A DNA stretch of 64,000 nucleotides from Eubacteriales bacterium (GCA_030536515.1 JAUNPV010000007.1:1-64000); one strand, 5' to 3'; shown: positions 49,113-59,057, counted from the first letter of the stretch. Numbers and translations: made by a program. Notes: generated by a model from the sequence alone, not told the origin.

Positions 49113-50516
49113 TCATGCGAGTTTGCCGGTCAGGCTCCAGGTGGTGGCCCCGGTGATTTGGATATCTTGGTAGGTGCCGATGAGGCTTTCGCTGCCGGCA
49201 AAGCGCACCAGGCGGCCGCCCTCGGTCCGGGCGGTGAGGGTGTCTGCGTCCACGCCGTCCACCAGGCAGCGCAGGGTTTTGCCCACGTAGCTCTGGTGAA
49301 TTTCCTCGGAAATGGCGTTCTGGACAGCGCAGAGCCGGTCGAACCGGCGGCTTTTCTCCTCCTTAGGGGTGGGGTCGTCCATGGCGGCGGCAGGGGTGCC
49401 GGGCCGGGGGGAGAAGATGAAGGTGAACAGGCTGTCGTAGTGGACCTGGGAAATGAGGGAGATGGTTTCCTCAAATTCTTCCTCGGTCTCCCCGGGGAAG
49501 CCCACAATCACGTCGGAGGTCAGCACCAGCTGGGGCATGACCTTCTTGGCGTATAGCACCTTTTGAAGGTAGCCTTCCCGGTCATAGTGCCGGTTCATGG
49601 CCTTCAGCACCCGGGAGGAGCCGGACTGGAAGGGCAGGTGGAGCTGCTTGGCAATTTTATCGTACTTTGCCATGGTGTCGAACAGCTTGGCGGAGGCATC
49701 CCGGGGGTGGCTGGTCATAAAGCGGATGAGAAATTCCCCGGGAAGCTGGGCAATGGCCGCCAAAAGGTCCGCAAAGTCCATGCCGCAGGCTAAATCCTTG
49801 CCGTAGGAGTTGACGTTCTGGCCCAGCAGGGTAATTTCCTTGGCCCCGTTTTCAATCAGCCAGCGGCACTCGGCCAGGATATCCTCCGGCTGGCGGCTGC
49901 GCTCCCGGCCCCGGACGTAGGGCACGATGCAGTAGGTGCAGAAATTGTTGCAGCCGTACATAATGGACACCCAGGCCTTCAGCTGGGAGTCCCGGACCTG
50001 GGGAATGCCCTCGGCAATGGAGCCGGGCTCATCGCTTACGTAAAACTGTCGCCGTTTGCCGCTGAGCACGTTCCACAGAATCTCCGGGAACTGCCACAGA
50101 TGGTGGGTGGAAAAGACCCCGTCTACGTGGGGGTAGCTTTTCCGGATGCGGTCGGAGACCTTGGTCTCGCCGGCCATGCAGCCGCAGAGGAAGATTCGCT
50201 GGGCGGGGTGGCGGCGCTTGGTGTGGGTCAGGGCCCCCAGATTGCCAAAGACCCGCTGCTCGGCGTGCTCCCGGATGGCGCAGGTGTTCAGAATCACCAC
50301 GTCGGCTCCCTCGGCCTCCCGGACAATCTGATAGCCGCACTGGGTCAGGTAGCCCCGGAGCTTCTCCGAGTCCGCCTCGTTCTGCTGGCAGCCGTAGGTC
50401 TCCACATAGGCGGCGGGGGTGCGGCCCTGGCTCTGCCAGTAGGCGGCGATTTTATCACAGCAGGCAAACTGAGCGTTCAGCTCCGCCTGGGAAATGACGG
50501 TGGTTTTGGTATTCAT
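49113..50516 (-). CDS. miaB: tRNA-2-methylthio-N6-dimethylallyladenosine synthase
   Basis: 467 residues. N-terminal UPF0004 domain with YVETYGCQQNEADS, LNTCAIR; radical SAM motif YGCNNFCTYCIVPYVRGRERSR; C-terminal TRAM-like end. Adds the methylthio group to i6A37 in tRNA. Promoter immediately upstream. Confidence 0.96.
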   Translation of the reverse strand: MNTKTTVISQAELNAQFACCDKIAAYWQSQGRTPAAYVETYGCQQNEADSEKLRGYLTQCGYQIVREAEGADVVILNTCAIREHAEQRVFGNLGALTHTKRRHPAQRIFLCGCMAGETKVSDRIRKSYPHVDGVFSTHHLWQFPEILWNVLSGKRRQFYVSDEPGSIAEGIPQVRDSQLKAWVSIMYGCNNFCTYCIVPYVRGRERSRQPEDILAECRWLIENGAKEITLLGQNVNSYGKDLACGMDFADLLAAIAQLPGEFLIRFMTSHPRDASAKLFDTMAKYDKIAKQLHLPFQSGSSRVLKAMNRHYDREGYLQKVLYAKKVMPQLVLTSDVIVGFPGETEEEFEETISLISQVHYDSLFTFIFSPRPGTPAAAMDDPTPKEEKSRRFDRLCAVQNAISEEIHQSYVGKTLRCLVDGVDADTLTARTEGGRLVRFAGSESLIGTYQDIQITGATTWSLTGKLA

Positions 50517-50550
50517 GGTGGTTCCTCCAAAGATAATATCTCAACTATAT

Positions 50551-50579
50551 ATAATACCAGCTCTCCGGGACTTTTGCAA
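50551..50579 (-). promoter_or_regulatory. Promoter of miaB
   Basis: Minus strand TTGCAA (50579-50574), 17 bases, TATTAT (50556-50551). Confidence 0.65.
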
Positions 50580-50686
50580 GAGCGGATAAATCAAAAAGAA
50601 TTGTAAACAATCCCGGCAGCCCTTGCTTTTTGTCCGGAACCATGGTAGACTGTTTTGGAAAATTTCACCCGGAAATGAGGATTCAT

Positions 50687-52138
50687 ATGGAAAACTGCAA
50701 ATTCTGTAACCAGGAGCTGGACGAGGGCAAAACTGTCTGCCCCCACTGCGGCAGGGACAACGCCCAGCCGGAGACCCCCGCCGAGACCCCTGTAGAAGAA
50801 ACTCCCGTGAAGGAGACTCCTGTGGAGGAAGCCCCTGTAGAGGAAGCCGCCCAGCCCGTAAAGAAGGCCACCCCCGGCAAGATTGCCCTGGCGGTGGGTG
50901 CTGTGGTGGTGCTGGTGGCGGTTTTGGTGGCGCTGATTCTGGCGGGCATCCAGGGCAATGCCCCTGCCGAGGCCCCGGCTGACACCGCTCCCGCCGCCAC
51001 CGAGGAAACCGTCCCCGCCACCGTCCCTCCCGACGGCAACCCCGACGACGCCACCGCCAAGGGCACCTACACCGTCACCGGTGACGAGGCCCTGGCTGCC
51101 CGGGAAACCGTGGTGGCCACCATCGGCGACAGCCAGCTGACCAGCGGCCAGCTCCAGGCCCACTATTGGAGCACCGTCAACAGCTTCCTGTCCTCCCAGC
51201 AGGGCTACTTTCTGATGATGAACGGCGCGCTTGACTACTCCAAGCCTCTGGACACCCAGAAAAGCCTGATGGACGAGAACATGACCTGGCAGCAGTCCTT
51301 CCTCCAGCAGGCTCTGAGCAACTGGCAGACCAGCGTGGCCCTGGCCGCCGAGGCGGAGAAGGCCAACCTCGAAATGAGCGACGAGGAGCGGGAATATCTG
51401 GACAATCTGGAAACCTACCTGACCACCACCGCCGGGTCCTACGGCATGACCCTGGAAGAGCTGCTGCGGGCCAACCTGGGCCCCGGGGCCACTCTGGAGG
51501 ACTTCGCCGCCTATCAGGAGCTCTACAGCCGGGGCAGCGGCTACTATGCCCAGGAGGTCGCCAAGTTCGTGCCCACCCAGGAGGAGCTGAAGGCCTTCTA
51601 CGATGCCCACGCCGAGGACTATGCAGCCGGCGGCGTGGAGGAGGATGCCAAAATGGTGGACGTGCGCCACATTCTGGTGACCGTCAAGGGCGAGGAGGGC
51701 GCTGAGGAGCACACCGAGGAGGAGTGGGAGGCCTGCCGGACCGAGGCCCAGTTCATTCTGGACACCTGGCTGGACGGCGCCAAAACCGAGGACAGCTTTG
51801 CCGCCCTGGCAAACGAAAAGTCCGAGGACCCCGGCTCCAACACCGGCGGCGGCCTTTACGAGAAGGTCATGCCCGGCCAGATGGTGGAGCCCTTCGAGGA
51901 CTGGTGCTTTGACGAAAGCCGGGCCTACGGCGACTACGGCCTGGTAAAAACCGACTACGGCTACCACGTGATGTTCTTCGTGGGCAGCAAGCCCCAGTGG
52001 CAGTATTACGCCGAAAACGACTGGCGCACCGACAAAATCAACACCTTCGTGCAGCAGCTCCAGAGCAGCTACCCCATGGAGGTGGACTACAGCAAAATCG
52101 TCCTGGGCCTGCTGGACTCCGGCGAGGCAGCTGAGTAA
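50687..52138 (+). CDS. Membrane-anchored parvulin-type peptidyl-prolyl isomerase with N-terminal zinc ribbon
   Basis: 483 residues from ATG 50687. CKFCNQELDEGKTVCPHCGRD is a cytosolic zinc ribbon; then a Pro/Glu linker, one helix (IALAVGAVVVLVAVLVALIL), a SurA-like helical part and a PPIC domain (VRHILVTV, then ALANEKSEDPGSNTGGGLYEKVMPGQMVEPFEDW and DYGYHVMFFVG). Promotes folding of exported proteins. A cytosolic zinc ribbon on a PrsA-like foldase is unusual because PrsA is normally a lipoprotein with a signal peptide. Confidence 0.85.
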   Translation: MENCKFCNQELDEGKTVCPHCGRDNAQPETPAETPVEETPVKETPVEEAPVEEAAQPVKKATPGKIALAVGAVVVLVAVLVALILAGIQGNAPAEAPADTAPAATEETVPATVPPDGNPDDATAKGTYTVTGDEALAARETVVATIGDSQLTSGQLQAHYWSTVNSFLSSQQGYFLMMNGALDYSKPLDTQKSLMDENMTWQQSFLQQALSNWQTSVALAAEAEKANLEMSDEEREYLDNLETYLTTTAGSYGMTLEELLRANLGPGATLEDFAAYQELYSRGSGYYAQEVAKFVPTQEELKAFYDAHAEDYAAGGVEEDAKMVDVRHILVTVKGEEGAEEHTEEEWEACRTEAQFILDTWLDGAKTEDSFAALANEKSEDPGSNTGGGLYEKVMPGQMVEPFEDWCFDESRAYGDYGLVKTDYGYHVMFFVGSKPQWQYYAENDWRTDKINTFVQQLQSSYPMEVDYSKIVLGLLDSGEAAE

Positions 52139-52144
52139 AAAACA

Positions 52145-52177
52145 AGGACCGCCCCGGCAAATGCCGGGGCGGTTTTG
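52145..52177 (+). terminator. Intrinsic terminator of the isomerase gene
   Basis: GGACCGCCCCGGC and GCCGGGGCGGTTTT around AAAT. Confidence 0.9.
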
Positions 52178-52185
52178 GTATCTCC

Positions 52186-52495
52186 TGTAGGGCGGCCTGC
52201 CCTCAGGCCGCCGTCCACTCGAATGTTGAACGCAGCAAAGCCTCCCCTGTGTAAGGGGAGGTGGCCCGGCGCAAGCCGGGTCGGAGGGGTTGCTTAGGGG
52301 GCCTATGGTTTGCACAATATTTCCGGCTCCTGTGCAGTGGGCTGCTGCCAGACAACCCCTCAGTCTGCCCTTCGGGCAGCCAGCTCCCCTTACACAGGGG
52401 AGCCTTTGGCACATACCACGCTTGCTTGCTGAATTAAGCCTATTTAGAGACAGGATAATCGAACACAGCGGCGGCCTGGGGGCAGGCCGCCCTAC
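52186..52495. repeat. GTAGGG-CGGCCTG repeats flanking a long inverted-repeat element
   Basis: GTAGGGCGGCCTGCCCTCAG at 52187; element 52236-52408 with ends AAAGCCTCCCCTGTGTAAGG and CCTTACACAGGGGAGCCTTT; reverse repeat GCGGCCTGGGGGCAGGCCGC..CCTAC at 52471. Inside, GGCCCGGCGCAAGCCGGGTC folds into a hairpin, and GGAGGGGTTG pairs with CAACCCCTC. Confidence 0.8.
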
Positions 52496-53412
52496 TTTAG
52501 CTCTAAGGTTCCGAAAATCTCCCCGGTAATGGCCCGGAATTCTGCGATATCCGTGGTTTTGCGCAGACGCTTCCACAGCTTGTCGCAGCCGTCAAAGGAG
52601 GCGTGGAGGAAGCCCCAGTTTTCCTTCAGACGGAACATGGCGTTCCGGGCGCTGCCGAAGGCGGCGGTGTATTCGTCCAGCAGGGCGTTCATAAATGCTT
52701 CCAGCGCCTGTTTCTCCGTGCCGCCGGACAGCATCCCCGGGTCGGCCAGAAGGCCCCGGCCAATCATCACCGCTTCCAGGCCGGGAAATTCGCTTTCCAG
52801 GGCTTCCACCCGGTCAAGGCCCAGAATGTCGCCGTTGAAGCACAGGGGATTGCGGCTGTTTGCCCAGGCGTAGCGGAACAGGGCCATGTCCACGTCCCCG
52901 CTGTAAAACTGCTTTCGCACCCGGGGGTGGATGGTGAGCTCCTTGATGGGGTAGCGGTTGAAAACCTCCAGCAGGGCAGGAAATTCCTCGGGATTTTCCA
53001 GGCCCAGCCGGGTCTTGACGGAGATGGGCAGAGGGGAGCTTTCAAAAATCCCGTCCAAAAACCGGTCCAGGCCGTTCGGGTCCCGGAGCAGCCCGCTGCC
53101 CTTGCCCTTGGACACTACCGTCCCCGAGGGGCACCCGGCGTTGAGGTTGATTTCGGTGTACCCCCGGTCCAGGCACACCTGGGCCGCCCAAAGGAAGTCC
53201 CCGGGGACCTTGGTCAGCACCTGAGGCACGGCGGCAAATGCCTCGCTTTCCGCCAGAGGCAGGTCCCGGTTTTCCTTCTGGGTCAGGCTCCGGTGGATAG
53301 TGGGAGAGAAAAAGGGCATAAAGTAGCGGTCCACCCCGGGGAAAAACCGATGATGGTTCCGCCGGTAAATCCCGTCGGTAATCCCCTCCATGGGGGCAAA
53401 ATAGTAGCGCAT
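52492..53412 (-). CDS. dus: tRNA-dihydrouridine synthase
   Basis: 306 residues from ATG 53412. FMN-binding TIM barrel: FAPMEGITDGIYRRNH, EINLNAGCPSGTVVSKGKGSGLL (catalytic Cys), PISVKTRLG, TIHPR, NGDI, MIGRGLLADPG. Reduces uridines in tRNA. The Dus signature is complete. Codon use is like the core genes. Confidence 0.93.
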   Translation of the reverse strand: MRYYFAPMEGITDGIYRRNHHRFFPGVDRYFMPFFSPTIHRSLTQKENRDLPLAESEAFAAVPQVLTKVPGDFLWAAQVCLDRGYTEINLNAGCPSGTVVSKGKGSGLLRDPNGLDRFLDGIFESSPLPISVKTRLGLENPEEFPALLEVFNRYPIKELTIHPRVRKQFYSGDVDMALFRYAWANSRNPLCFNGDILGLDRVEALESEFPGLEAVMIGRGLLADPGMLSGGTEKQALEAFMNALLDEYTAAFGSARNAMFRLKENWGFLHASFDGCDKLWKRLRKTTDIAEFRAITGEIFGTLELK

Positions 53413-53424
53413 AATAACTCCTAG

Positions 53425-53655
53425 CATATCTCTGTAGGGGAGGGTCACTGACCCTCCCGCCTAAAATCCGTTCAGGATTTTAGGATAAACGTTGGATGAT
53501 TGAGCGGCACGGGCATCCCACCGTAGGGCGGCCTGCCCTCAGGCCGCCGCTGAGTTGGATGCGTGAGTAGTCCTGGCAGCGCAAACTGCAAATCAGGAGA
53601 GCGGCCCCCGGCGAGGGGGCCGACGGGAGGGTCACTGACCCTCCCCTACAGAGCG
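53425..53655. repeat. Three GTAGGG-family repeats
   Basis: GTAGGGGAGGGTCACTGACC at 53434, GTAGGGCGGCCTGCCCTCAG at 53521, and GGGAGGGTCACTGACCCTCC..CCTAC near 53626. No gene. Confidence 0.8.
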
Positions 53656-53656
53656 G

Positions 53657-54196
53657 TTATTTCTGTAAGAAAAGGTTCCAATCAGATTCCAGCATAGCCA
53701 TGAGGATATCGTCGGCGTACCCGTCCCCGTCCCGGATGGCGTCCCTCCGAACCCCCTCCCGGCGGAAGCCGGCCTTTTCGTACACCCGCATGGCCCGGGG
53801 GTTGAAGGAATAAACATCCAATTCCACCCGGTGAAGGCCCAGCTCCCCAAAGGCGTAATCCCGGATTCGCTGGGTGGCCCAGGTGCCAAGGCCACGGCCT
53901 TTCTCCCGGAACAGGCAGATGCGGAAATTGGCGCACCGCAGGTCCCAGTCAATGTCGGTGAGAACGGCCTCCCCGATAATCTGCCCCTCCGGGGCGGTCA
54001 GCAGGAAGAACCGCCGGTCCCCGTCCTCCAGAGAGCGGAGAAAAAAGGAGATGACCTCCTCCCGGGTGAACACCGCCTTGCTCCCGGTGAGCCGGGCCAC
54101 CTCCGGGTCAAGGGGGCAGTAGTTTTGAAGATAATAGGCTTCGGCATCTTCCGCCCGGGCGGGCCGGAGGGTGAAGCCGTTATAAGTCCATTCCAT
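53657..54196 (-). CDS. GNAT acetyltransferase (RimJ/RimL-like)
   Basis: 179 residues from ATG 54196. LRPARAEDAEAYYLQNY, IDWDLRCANFRICLF, GRGLGTWATQRIRDYAF (acetyl-CoA loop) and LDVYSFNPRAMRVYEKAGFRREG. N-terminal acetylase type acting on proteins or small molecules; substrate unknown. Flanked by repeats on both sides. The last residues extend to 53657. Confidence 0.9.
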   Translation of the reverse strand: MEWTYNGFTLRPARAEDAEAYYLQNYCPLDPEVARLTGSKAVFTREEVISFFLRSLEDGDRRFFLLTAPEGQIIGEAVLTDIDWDLRCANFRICLFREKGRGLGTWATQRIRDYAFGELGLHRVELDVYSFNPRAMRVYEKAGFRREGVRRDAIRDGDGYADDILMAMLESDWNLFLQK

Positions 54197-54264
54197 GACA
54201 ATACCTCGCTTTTTCCTTATTAAATCACAAACCCCGGCTTTTTTCAAGAGCAACGTTGAAGGGC

Positions 54265-54560
54265 ATTTCGTAGGGGAGGGGCTTGCCCCCTCCCGGTCAT
54301 TCCCAGCGGGAATGACGCCATTTTCCAGAGGAAAATGGCCGGACAGCCGCAAGGGCTGTCCCTACGCACATCCCCGTAGGGGCGGGATATCATCCCGCCC
54401 GTCGGCCTCCGGCCAGGAGGCCGCAAAATGCCTGCCCGTATCGGGCAGGCATTTCAATTATGGCGATGTTCCTTTTTACAGCTCGGCCCCGTCGGGTTTC
54501 TCTGAAGATTCTGAAGGGTTTTCGGCGGAACGGATAAATCCGTTCCCTACGGTGCGTACA
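54265..54560. repeat. Four different GTAGGG-family repeats in a row
   Basis: GTAGGGGAGGGGCTTGCCCC (54271), reverse ..GGACAGCCGCAAGGGCTGTC-CCTAC (54340), GTAGGGGCGGGATATCATCC (54375), and reverse CGGAACGGATAAATCCGTTC-CCTAC (54529). Also GCCTGCCCG-tat-CGGGCAGGC (54430). Four stem types in 300 bases. Confidence 0.8.
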
Positions 54561-54580
54561 ACGCCGTGAGCGACCGAACG

Positions 54581-56236
54581 TTAAATTTCCGAAATGACGG
54601 GCAGGATCATGGGGTTGCGCTTGGTGGTCTTGTACAGGTAGCCGCTGAGGTCGTTTTTGATGGCGGATTTGATGGCGGACCAGTCCCGGACGTGCTTGCG
54701 CTGGCAGCGCTCGATGGCCTCCAGGGCCACGTTCTGCAGGTTCTCCATCAGAGCCTCGGACTCCTTGACGTAGATGAAGCCCCGGGTGATGATGTCCGGG
54801 CCGGTGAGAATGGAGCCGTCCTCGGAAGACAGGTTCACGCACACCACCACCATGCCGTCCTCGGCCAGGTGCTTGCGGTCCCGCAGGACCACACTGCCCA
54901 CGTCGCCCACGCCGATGCCGTCCACAAAGACCTTGCCGGCGGTGACGGTGCCGTTTTCCTTGCAGGTCCGCTTGGTCAGCTCAAACACGGTGCCGATTTC
55001 GCCGATGAAGATGTCCCGGGGCTTCATGCCCATGGCCTGGGCCAGCTTGGAGTGGTTCTGCAAATGCCGCTGCTCGCCGTGGACGGGGATGAAAAACTTG
55101 GGCTTTACCAGGCCGTGGACGATTTTCAGCTCCTCCTGGCAGGCGTGGCCGGACACGTGGAGGCCCTCGCTCTTTTCGTAAATCACGTCGGCGCCCTTGC
55201 GGTACAGCTCGTTGATAATCTTGGACACGGCCTTCTCGTTGCCGGGAATGGCGGAGGCGGAAATGATAATCCGGTCGCCGGAGGTGATGTCCACCTGCTT
55301 GTGGGTGTTGAAGGCCATCCGGTACAGGGCGGACATATTCTCGCCCTGGGAGCCGGTGGAGACAATGACAATCTTGTTTTTGGGCAGGCTCTTAATGGCC
55401 GCCAGGTCCACGATGGTGCCCTGCTTGATTTTCAGATAGCCCAGCTCCTGGGCGACCTTGAGCATATTTTCCATGCTCCGGCCGGTGACGGCCACCTTCC
55501 GGCCGTACCGCTGGGCAGTGGCCAGAATGGACTGGATGCGGTACATATTGGAGGCGAAGGTGGTGACGATAATCCGCTGGTCGCAGTTTTTGAACTGGCG
55601 CTCCATGTTGGAGGTCACCAGATTTTCGCTGGGGGTGTAGCCCACCCGCTCGACGTTGGTGGACTCGCCCAGCAAGGCCAGCACGCCCTCGTTGCCCAGC
55701 TGGCCCAGGCGGGCCAGGTCCATCATGCCGTCCTTGGCGGTGGGGTCGATTTTAAAGTCGCCGGTGACCACAATGGTGCCCACGGGGGTCTTGATGGCAA
55801 AGGCGGCGGCGTCGGCGATGGAGTGGTTCACGTGGATGAACTCCACGGTGAAGCAGCCGGCCTTGATAACGTCGCCGGGCTTGTGGGTGATGAGCTTGAC
55901 CTTGTCCAGCAGCTTGTGCTCCTCCAGCTTCAGCTTGATGAGGCCGTTGGTCATGGCGGTGCCGTGGATGGGGCAGTTGACCTGCTTCATGCAGTAGGGG
56001 ATGGAGCCGATGTGGTCCTCGTGGCCGTGGGTGATGAACATACCCCGCAGCTTCTTCTGGTTTGCCACCAGGTAGCTGAAATCGGGAATCACCAGGTCCA
56101 CGCCGTACATATCCTCATCGGGGAAGCCAACGCCGCAGTCAATGACAATCATGTCCTTGCCGTATTCCAGGACGGTGCAGTTCTTGCCGATTTCGTCCAA
56201 ACCGCCCAGGGGGATAATTTTCAATTTTTCTGCCAA
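54581..56236 (-). CDS. rnj: Ribonuclease J
   Basis: 551 residues. Metallo-beta-lactamase motif FITHGHEDHIGSIPY, beta-CASP region (STNVERVGYTPSE), VSTGSQGENMSALYRMA, VSGHACQEELKIVHGLVKPKFFIPVHGE; C-terminal beta-hairpin end. Cleaves and 5'-degrades mRNA and matures rRNA. Single RNase J in view. Confidence 0.95.
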   Translation of the reverse strand: MAEKLKIIPLGGLDEIGKNCTVLEYGKDMIVIDCGVGFPDEDMYGVDLVIPDFSYLVANQKKLRGMFITHGHEDHIGSIPYCMKQVNCPIHGTAMTNGLIKLKLEEHKLLDKVKLITHKPGDVIKAGCFTVEFIHVNHSIADAAAFAIKTPVGTIVVTGDFKIDPTAKDGMMDLARLGQLGNEGVLALLGESTNVERVGYTPSENLVTSNMERQFKNCDQRIIVTTFASNMYRIQSILATAQRYGRKVAVTGRSMENMLKVAQELGYLKIKQGTIVDLAAIKSLPKNKIVIVSTGSQGENMSALYRMAFNTHKQVDITSGDRIIISASAIPGNEKAVSKIINELYRKGADVIYEKSEGLHVSGHACQEELKIVHGLVKPKFFIPVHGEQRHLQNHSKLAQAMGMKPRDIFIGEIGTVFELTKRTCKENGTVTAGKVFVDGIGVGDVGSVVLRDRKHLAEDGMVVVCVNLSSEDGSILTGPDIITRGFIYVKESEALMENLQNVALEAIERCQRKHVRDWSAIKSAIKNDLSGYLYKTTKRNPMILPVISEI

Positions 56237-56532
56237 AGAAATACTCCTTTCAAACTATAAAAACATAACAATTAGACATAACAAGCAGGCAGCCGATACC
56301 CGGAATACAGCCCTGAATCGCCTTTTCTCGGGGAAACGCCTGCAAAATTATCAAGTTTGTGTGTGCCCGGGTCTGCCCATCCCGGCGCCATCTGGATTAG
56401 TATAGCACAAAACTCTGAAAAAGTATACATTTATTTTTGAACAACTTTCCCGGCATGAAAAAAAGCCTGTCATTCGCAGCACGCCGATGGAAAAGTGCCG
56501 GGGGGATTTTTACGGAAAAAGCAGAAAACCAG
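56237..56532. other. Divergent spacer between rnj and gdpP
   Basis: No gene. It holds the leader of rnj on the minus strand and, toward 56533, the gdpP promoter. Confidence 0.4.
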
Positions 56533-56561
56533 TTGCGGGAACCGTTTGGATTTGCTATAAT
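56533..56561 (+). promoter_or_regulatory. Promoter of gdpP
   Basis: TTGCGG (56533-56538), 17 bases, TATAAT (56556-56561). Confidence 0.75.
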
Positions 56562-56617
56562 AACAAAATAATATGGATCACTGCGCAAATAATGCGTGTG
56601 CAAGGAGGGCGGAGCGA

Positions 56618-58594
56618 GTGAACAGAAAGCTGGGCAAACTTCTGCGGCCCGGAATGGGGATGTATTTTGCCATTATGGCCATCTTCTGCGTGGCGGCTCT
56701 GGCGGAGGAACGGTATTGGCTGGCGGCGGCGGAGACATCGGTGACGCTGATGGTGTTCATCCTGTATATCCTGTCCCGGACCCGCCGGGACCGGAAAATC
56801 CAAAAATATCTGCAAACCATCCCCACCACCATGGAGGGCACCGGCCGGGGGGAGAGTCCGCTGCCGGCGGTTCTGGTGCGGCTGGGGGACGGGGGCATCG
56901 TCTGGGCCAACCAGCGCTTCAGCGAGATGACCGGCTATGCTGACACCATGATGGAGCAGAACCTGGATGAAATTCTGCCTGCCTTTGACCTGGACTGGCT
57001 GGCGGCGGGCAAAACCGAGTGCCCCCGGGACGTGACCATCGGCAGCCGCCGCTACCGCATCTACGGCACCACCATCCGGGCCGAGGACAGCATGGGGCTG
57101 ATGCTGGGAGTACTGTATTTCAGCGACATGACCCAGCTGTACCAGGTCCGGGACGAGTATATCCGCTCCCGGCCGGTGGTGTCCATCATCCTCATTGACA
57201 ACTACGACGAAATGACCAAAAACCTGACGGAAAGCGCCATTTCCACCCTGAACGCCCGGCTGAACAACACCATCACCGAGTGGACCGACGGCTACAACGG
57301 CCTGCTTCGCCGCCTGGAGCGCAGCCGGTTCCTGTTCATCTTTGAAAAGCGGGACCTCCAGCGTGCGGTGGAGGAGAAGTTCGCCCTGCTGGAAAGCATC
57401 CACCAGGTCACCTCGCCTTCCGGCCTGGCGGCCTCCATCTCCATCGGCCTGGGTGTGGACGGGGCCAACTTTGAAGAGAGCTACGATTTTGCGGCCCTCA
57501 GCATCGAAATGGCCCTGAGCCGGGGCGGCGACCAGGCGGTTATCAAGGACCGGGTGAATTTCAGCTTCTACGGCGGCAAGAGCAACGAGGCCAGCTATTC
57601 CAGCAAGGTCCGCTCCCGGGTCACCGCCAATTCCCTCATGGAGCTCATCGGCCAGAGCGGCCACGTCTTCGTCATGGGCCACAAAAACGCCGACCTGGAC
57701 TCCGTGGGTGCCGCCGTAGGCATATGCTGCCTGTGCCGGAAAAAGGGCCGGAAGGCCAACATCGTGCTGGACCTGGACAACAACGCCGCCCCCAAGCTCA
57801 TCGAGGAAATCCGGGGGGAGAGCCACTACCGGGATGTGTTCCTCTCCGGCCAGGACGCCCTGCTGATGGCGGACAACCGCAGCATCCTCATTGTGGTGGA
57901 TACCAACCGGCCGGACCAGGTGGAGTGCCAGCCCCTGCTGGAGGCCATTTCCAAGGTCTGCGTGGTGGACCACCACCGGCGGGCCGCCGAATATATCAGC
58001 CCTGTGGTGGTAAACCTTCACGAGACCTACGCCTCCTCCGCCTCGGAGCTGGTGACGGAGCTGCTGCTGTACGCCGTGGAAAAGCAGGACGTGCTGCCCA
58101 TCGAGGCCAAGTGCCTGCTGGCGGGCATCTGCCTGGACACCAAATTCTTCAACGTCCGCACCGGCGAGCGGACCTTCGAGGCCGCCGCCGCCCTGCGCCG
58201 GATGGGGGCGGACACCACCGAGGTCAAGCGGCTGCTGCAAAACGACTTCCATGACACCATGGAAAAGTACCAGATTATCAAGGCGGCCAGGCTTTACCGG
58301 CAGGAGCTGGCCGTGGCGGCCCTGGACGTGCCCACCTCCCGGATTCTGGCGGCCCAGGCAGCCGACGAGCTGCTGAACATCGAGGGCATCACCGCCTCCT
58401 TCGTCCTCTATCCGGACGAAAACCAGGTGATTATTTCCGCCAGAAGCATTGGCTCTGCCAATGTGCAGGTGATTCTGGAGGCCCTGGGCGGCGGCGGCAA
58501 CGCAGCCACAGCCGGGGCCCAGATTCCCAACGCCACCGTCCCGGAGACACTGGACGCACTGGTGGAATCCATCGACAAATTTTATGAACAATAA
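56618..58594 (+). CDS. gdpP: GdpP-type c-di-AMP phosphodiesterase
   Basis: 658 residues from GTG 56618 with AAGGAGG nine bases upstream. Two helices (MGMYFAIMAIFCVAALAEE.. and ..TSVTLMVFILYIL), PAS-like domain, degenerate GGDEF domain (DNYDEMTKNL, ALSRGGDQAV), DHH domain (VMGHKNADLDSVGAA, VVDTNRPDQ, VVDHHRR) and DHHA1 (SAGSAN-like RSIGSANVQVILEALGGGGN). Degrades cyclic di-AMP, controlling cell wall and potassium. Directly followed by rplI and dnaB, a conserved order. Confidence 0.95.
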   Translation: MNRKLGKLLRPGMGMYFAIMAIFCVAALAEERYWLAAAETSVTLMVFILYILSRTRRDRKIQKYLQTIPTTMEGTGRGESPLPAVLVRLGDGGIVWANQRFSEMTGYADTMMEQNLDEILPAFDLDWLAAGKTECPRDVTIGSRRYRIYGTTIRAEDSMGLMLGVLYFSDMTQLYQVRDEYIRSRPVVSIILIDNYDEMTKNLTESAISTLNARLNNTITEWTDGYNGLLRRLERSRFLFIFEKRDLQRAVEEKFALLESIHQVTSPSGLAASISIGLGVDGANFEESYDFAALSIEMALSRGGDQAVIKDRVNFSFYGGKSNEASYSSKVRSRVTANSLMELIGQSGHVFVMGHKNADLDSVGAAVGICCLCRKKGRKANIVLDLDNNAAPKLIEEIRGESHYRDVFLSGQDALLMADNRSILIVVDTNRPDQVECQPLLEAISKVCVVDHHRRAAEYISPVVVNLHETYASSASELVTELLLYAVEKQDVLPIEAKCLLAGICLDTKFFNVRTGERTFEAAAALRRMGADTTEVKRLLQNDFHDTMEKYQIIKAARLYRQELAVAALDVPTSRILAAQAADELLNIEGITASFVLYPDENQVIISARSIGSANVQVILEALGGGGNAATAGAQIPNATVPETLDALVESIDKFYEQ

Positions 58595-58610
58595 TTAAGG
58601 AGTAAGAACG

Positions 58611-59057
58611 ATGAAAGTGATTTTATTGCAGGACGTGAAAACCAAGGGCAAGAAGGGCCAGATGATTGAGGTTTCCGACGGCTACGCCCGGAACTTCATG
58701 CTGCCCAAGAAGCTGGCTATGGAGGCCACCCCCGATGCCATCAACACCATGCGCATGAACGACAAGGCCACCCAGGAGCGCATCGCCAAGGAAAAGGCGG
58801 AGGCTCTGGCGATGTCCAAGCAGCTGCGGGAGCTGACCGTGGTGGTCACCGCCAAGGGCGGCGGCGCAGGCCGCCTGTTCGGCTCCGTCACCAACCAGGA
58901 AATTGCCGATGCCCTTGCCAAGCAGTCCGGCATCAAGCTGGACAAGCGAAAGATTGTCCTTTCTGAGCAGATTAAAAACGTGGGCACCTACACCGCCACC
59001 TGCAAGCTGGGCTACGAAATCACCGCCCCCCTCACCGTCAAAATCGAGGAGCAGTAA
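58611..59057 (+). CDS. rplI: Ribosomal protein bL9
   Basis: 148 residues. MKVILLQDVKTKGKKGQMIEVSDGYARNFMLPK, long connecting helix, and C-terminal GRLFGSVTNQEIADAL. Sits 16 bases after gdpP. Full length. Confidence 0.98.
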   Translation: MKVILLQDVKTKGKKGQMIEVSDGYARNFMLPKKLAMEATPDAINTMRMNDKATQERIAKEKAEALAMSKQLRELTVVVTAKGGGAGRLFGSVTNQEIADALAKQSGIKLDKRKIVLSEQIKNVGTYTATCKLGYEITAPLTVKIEEQ

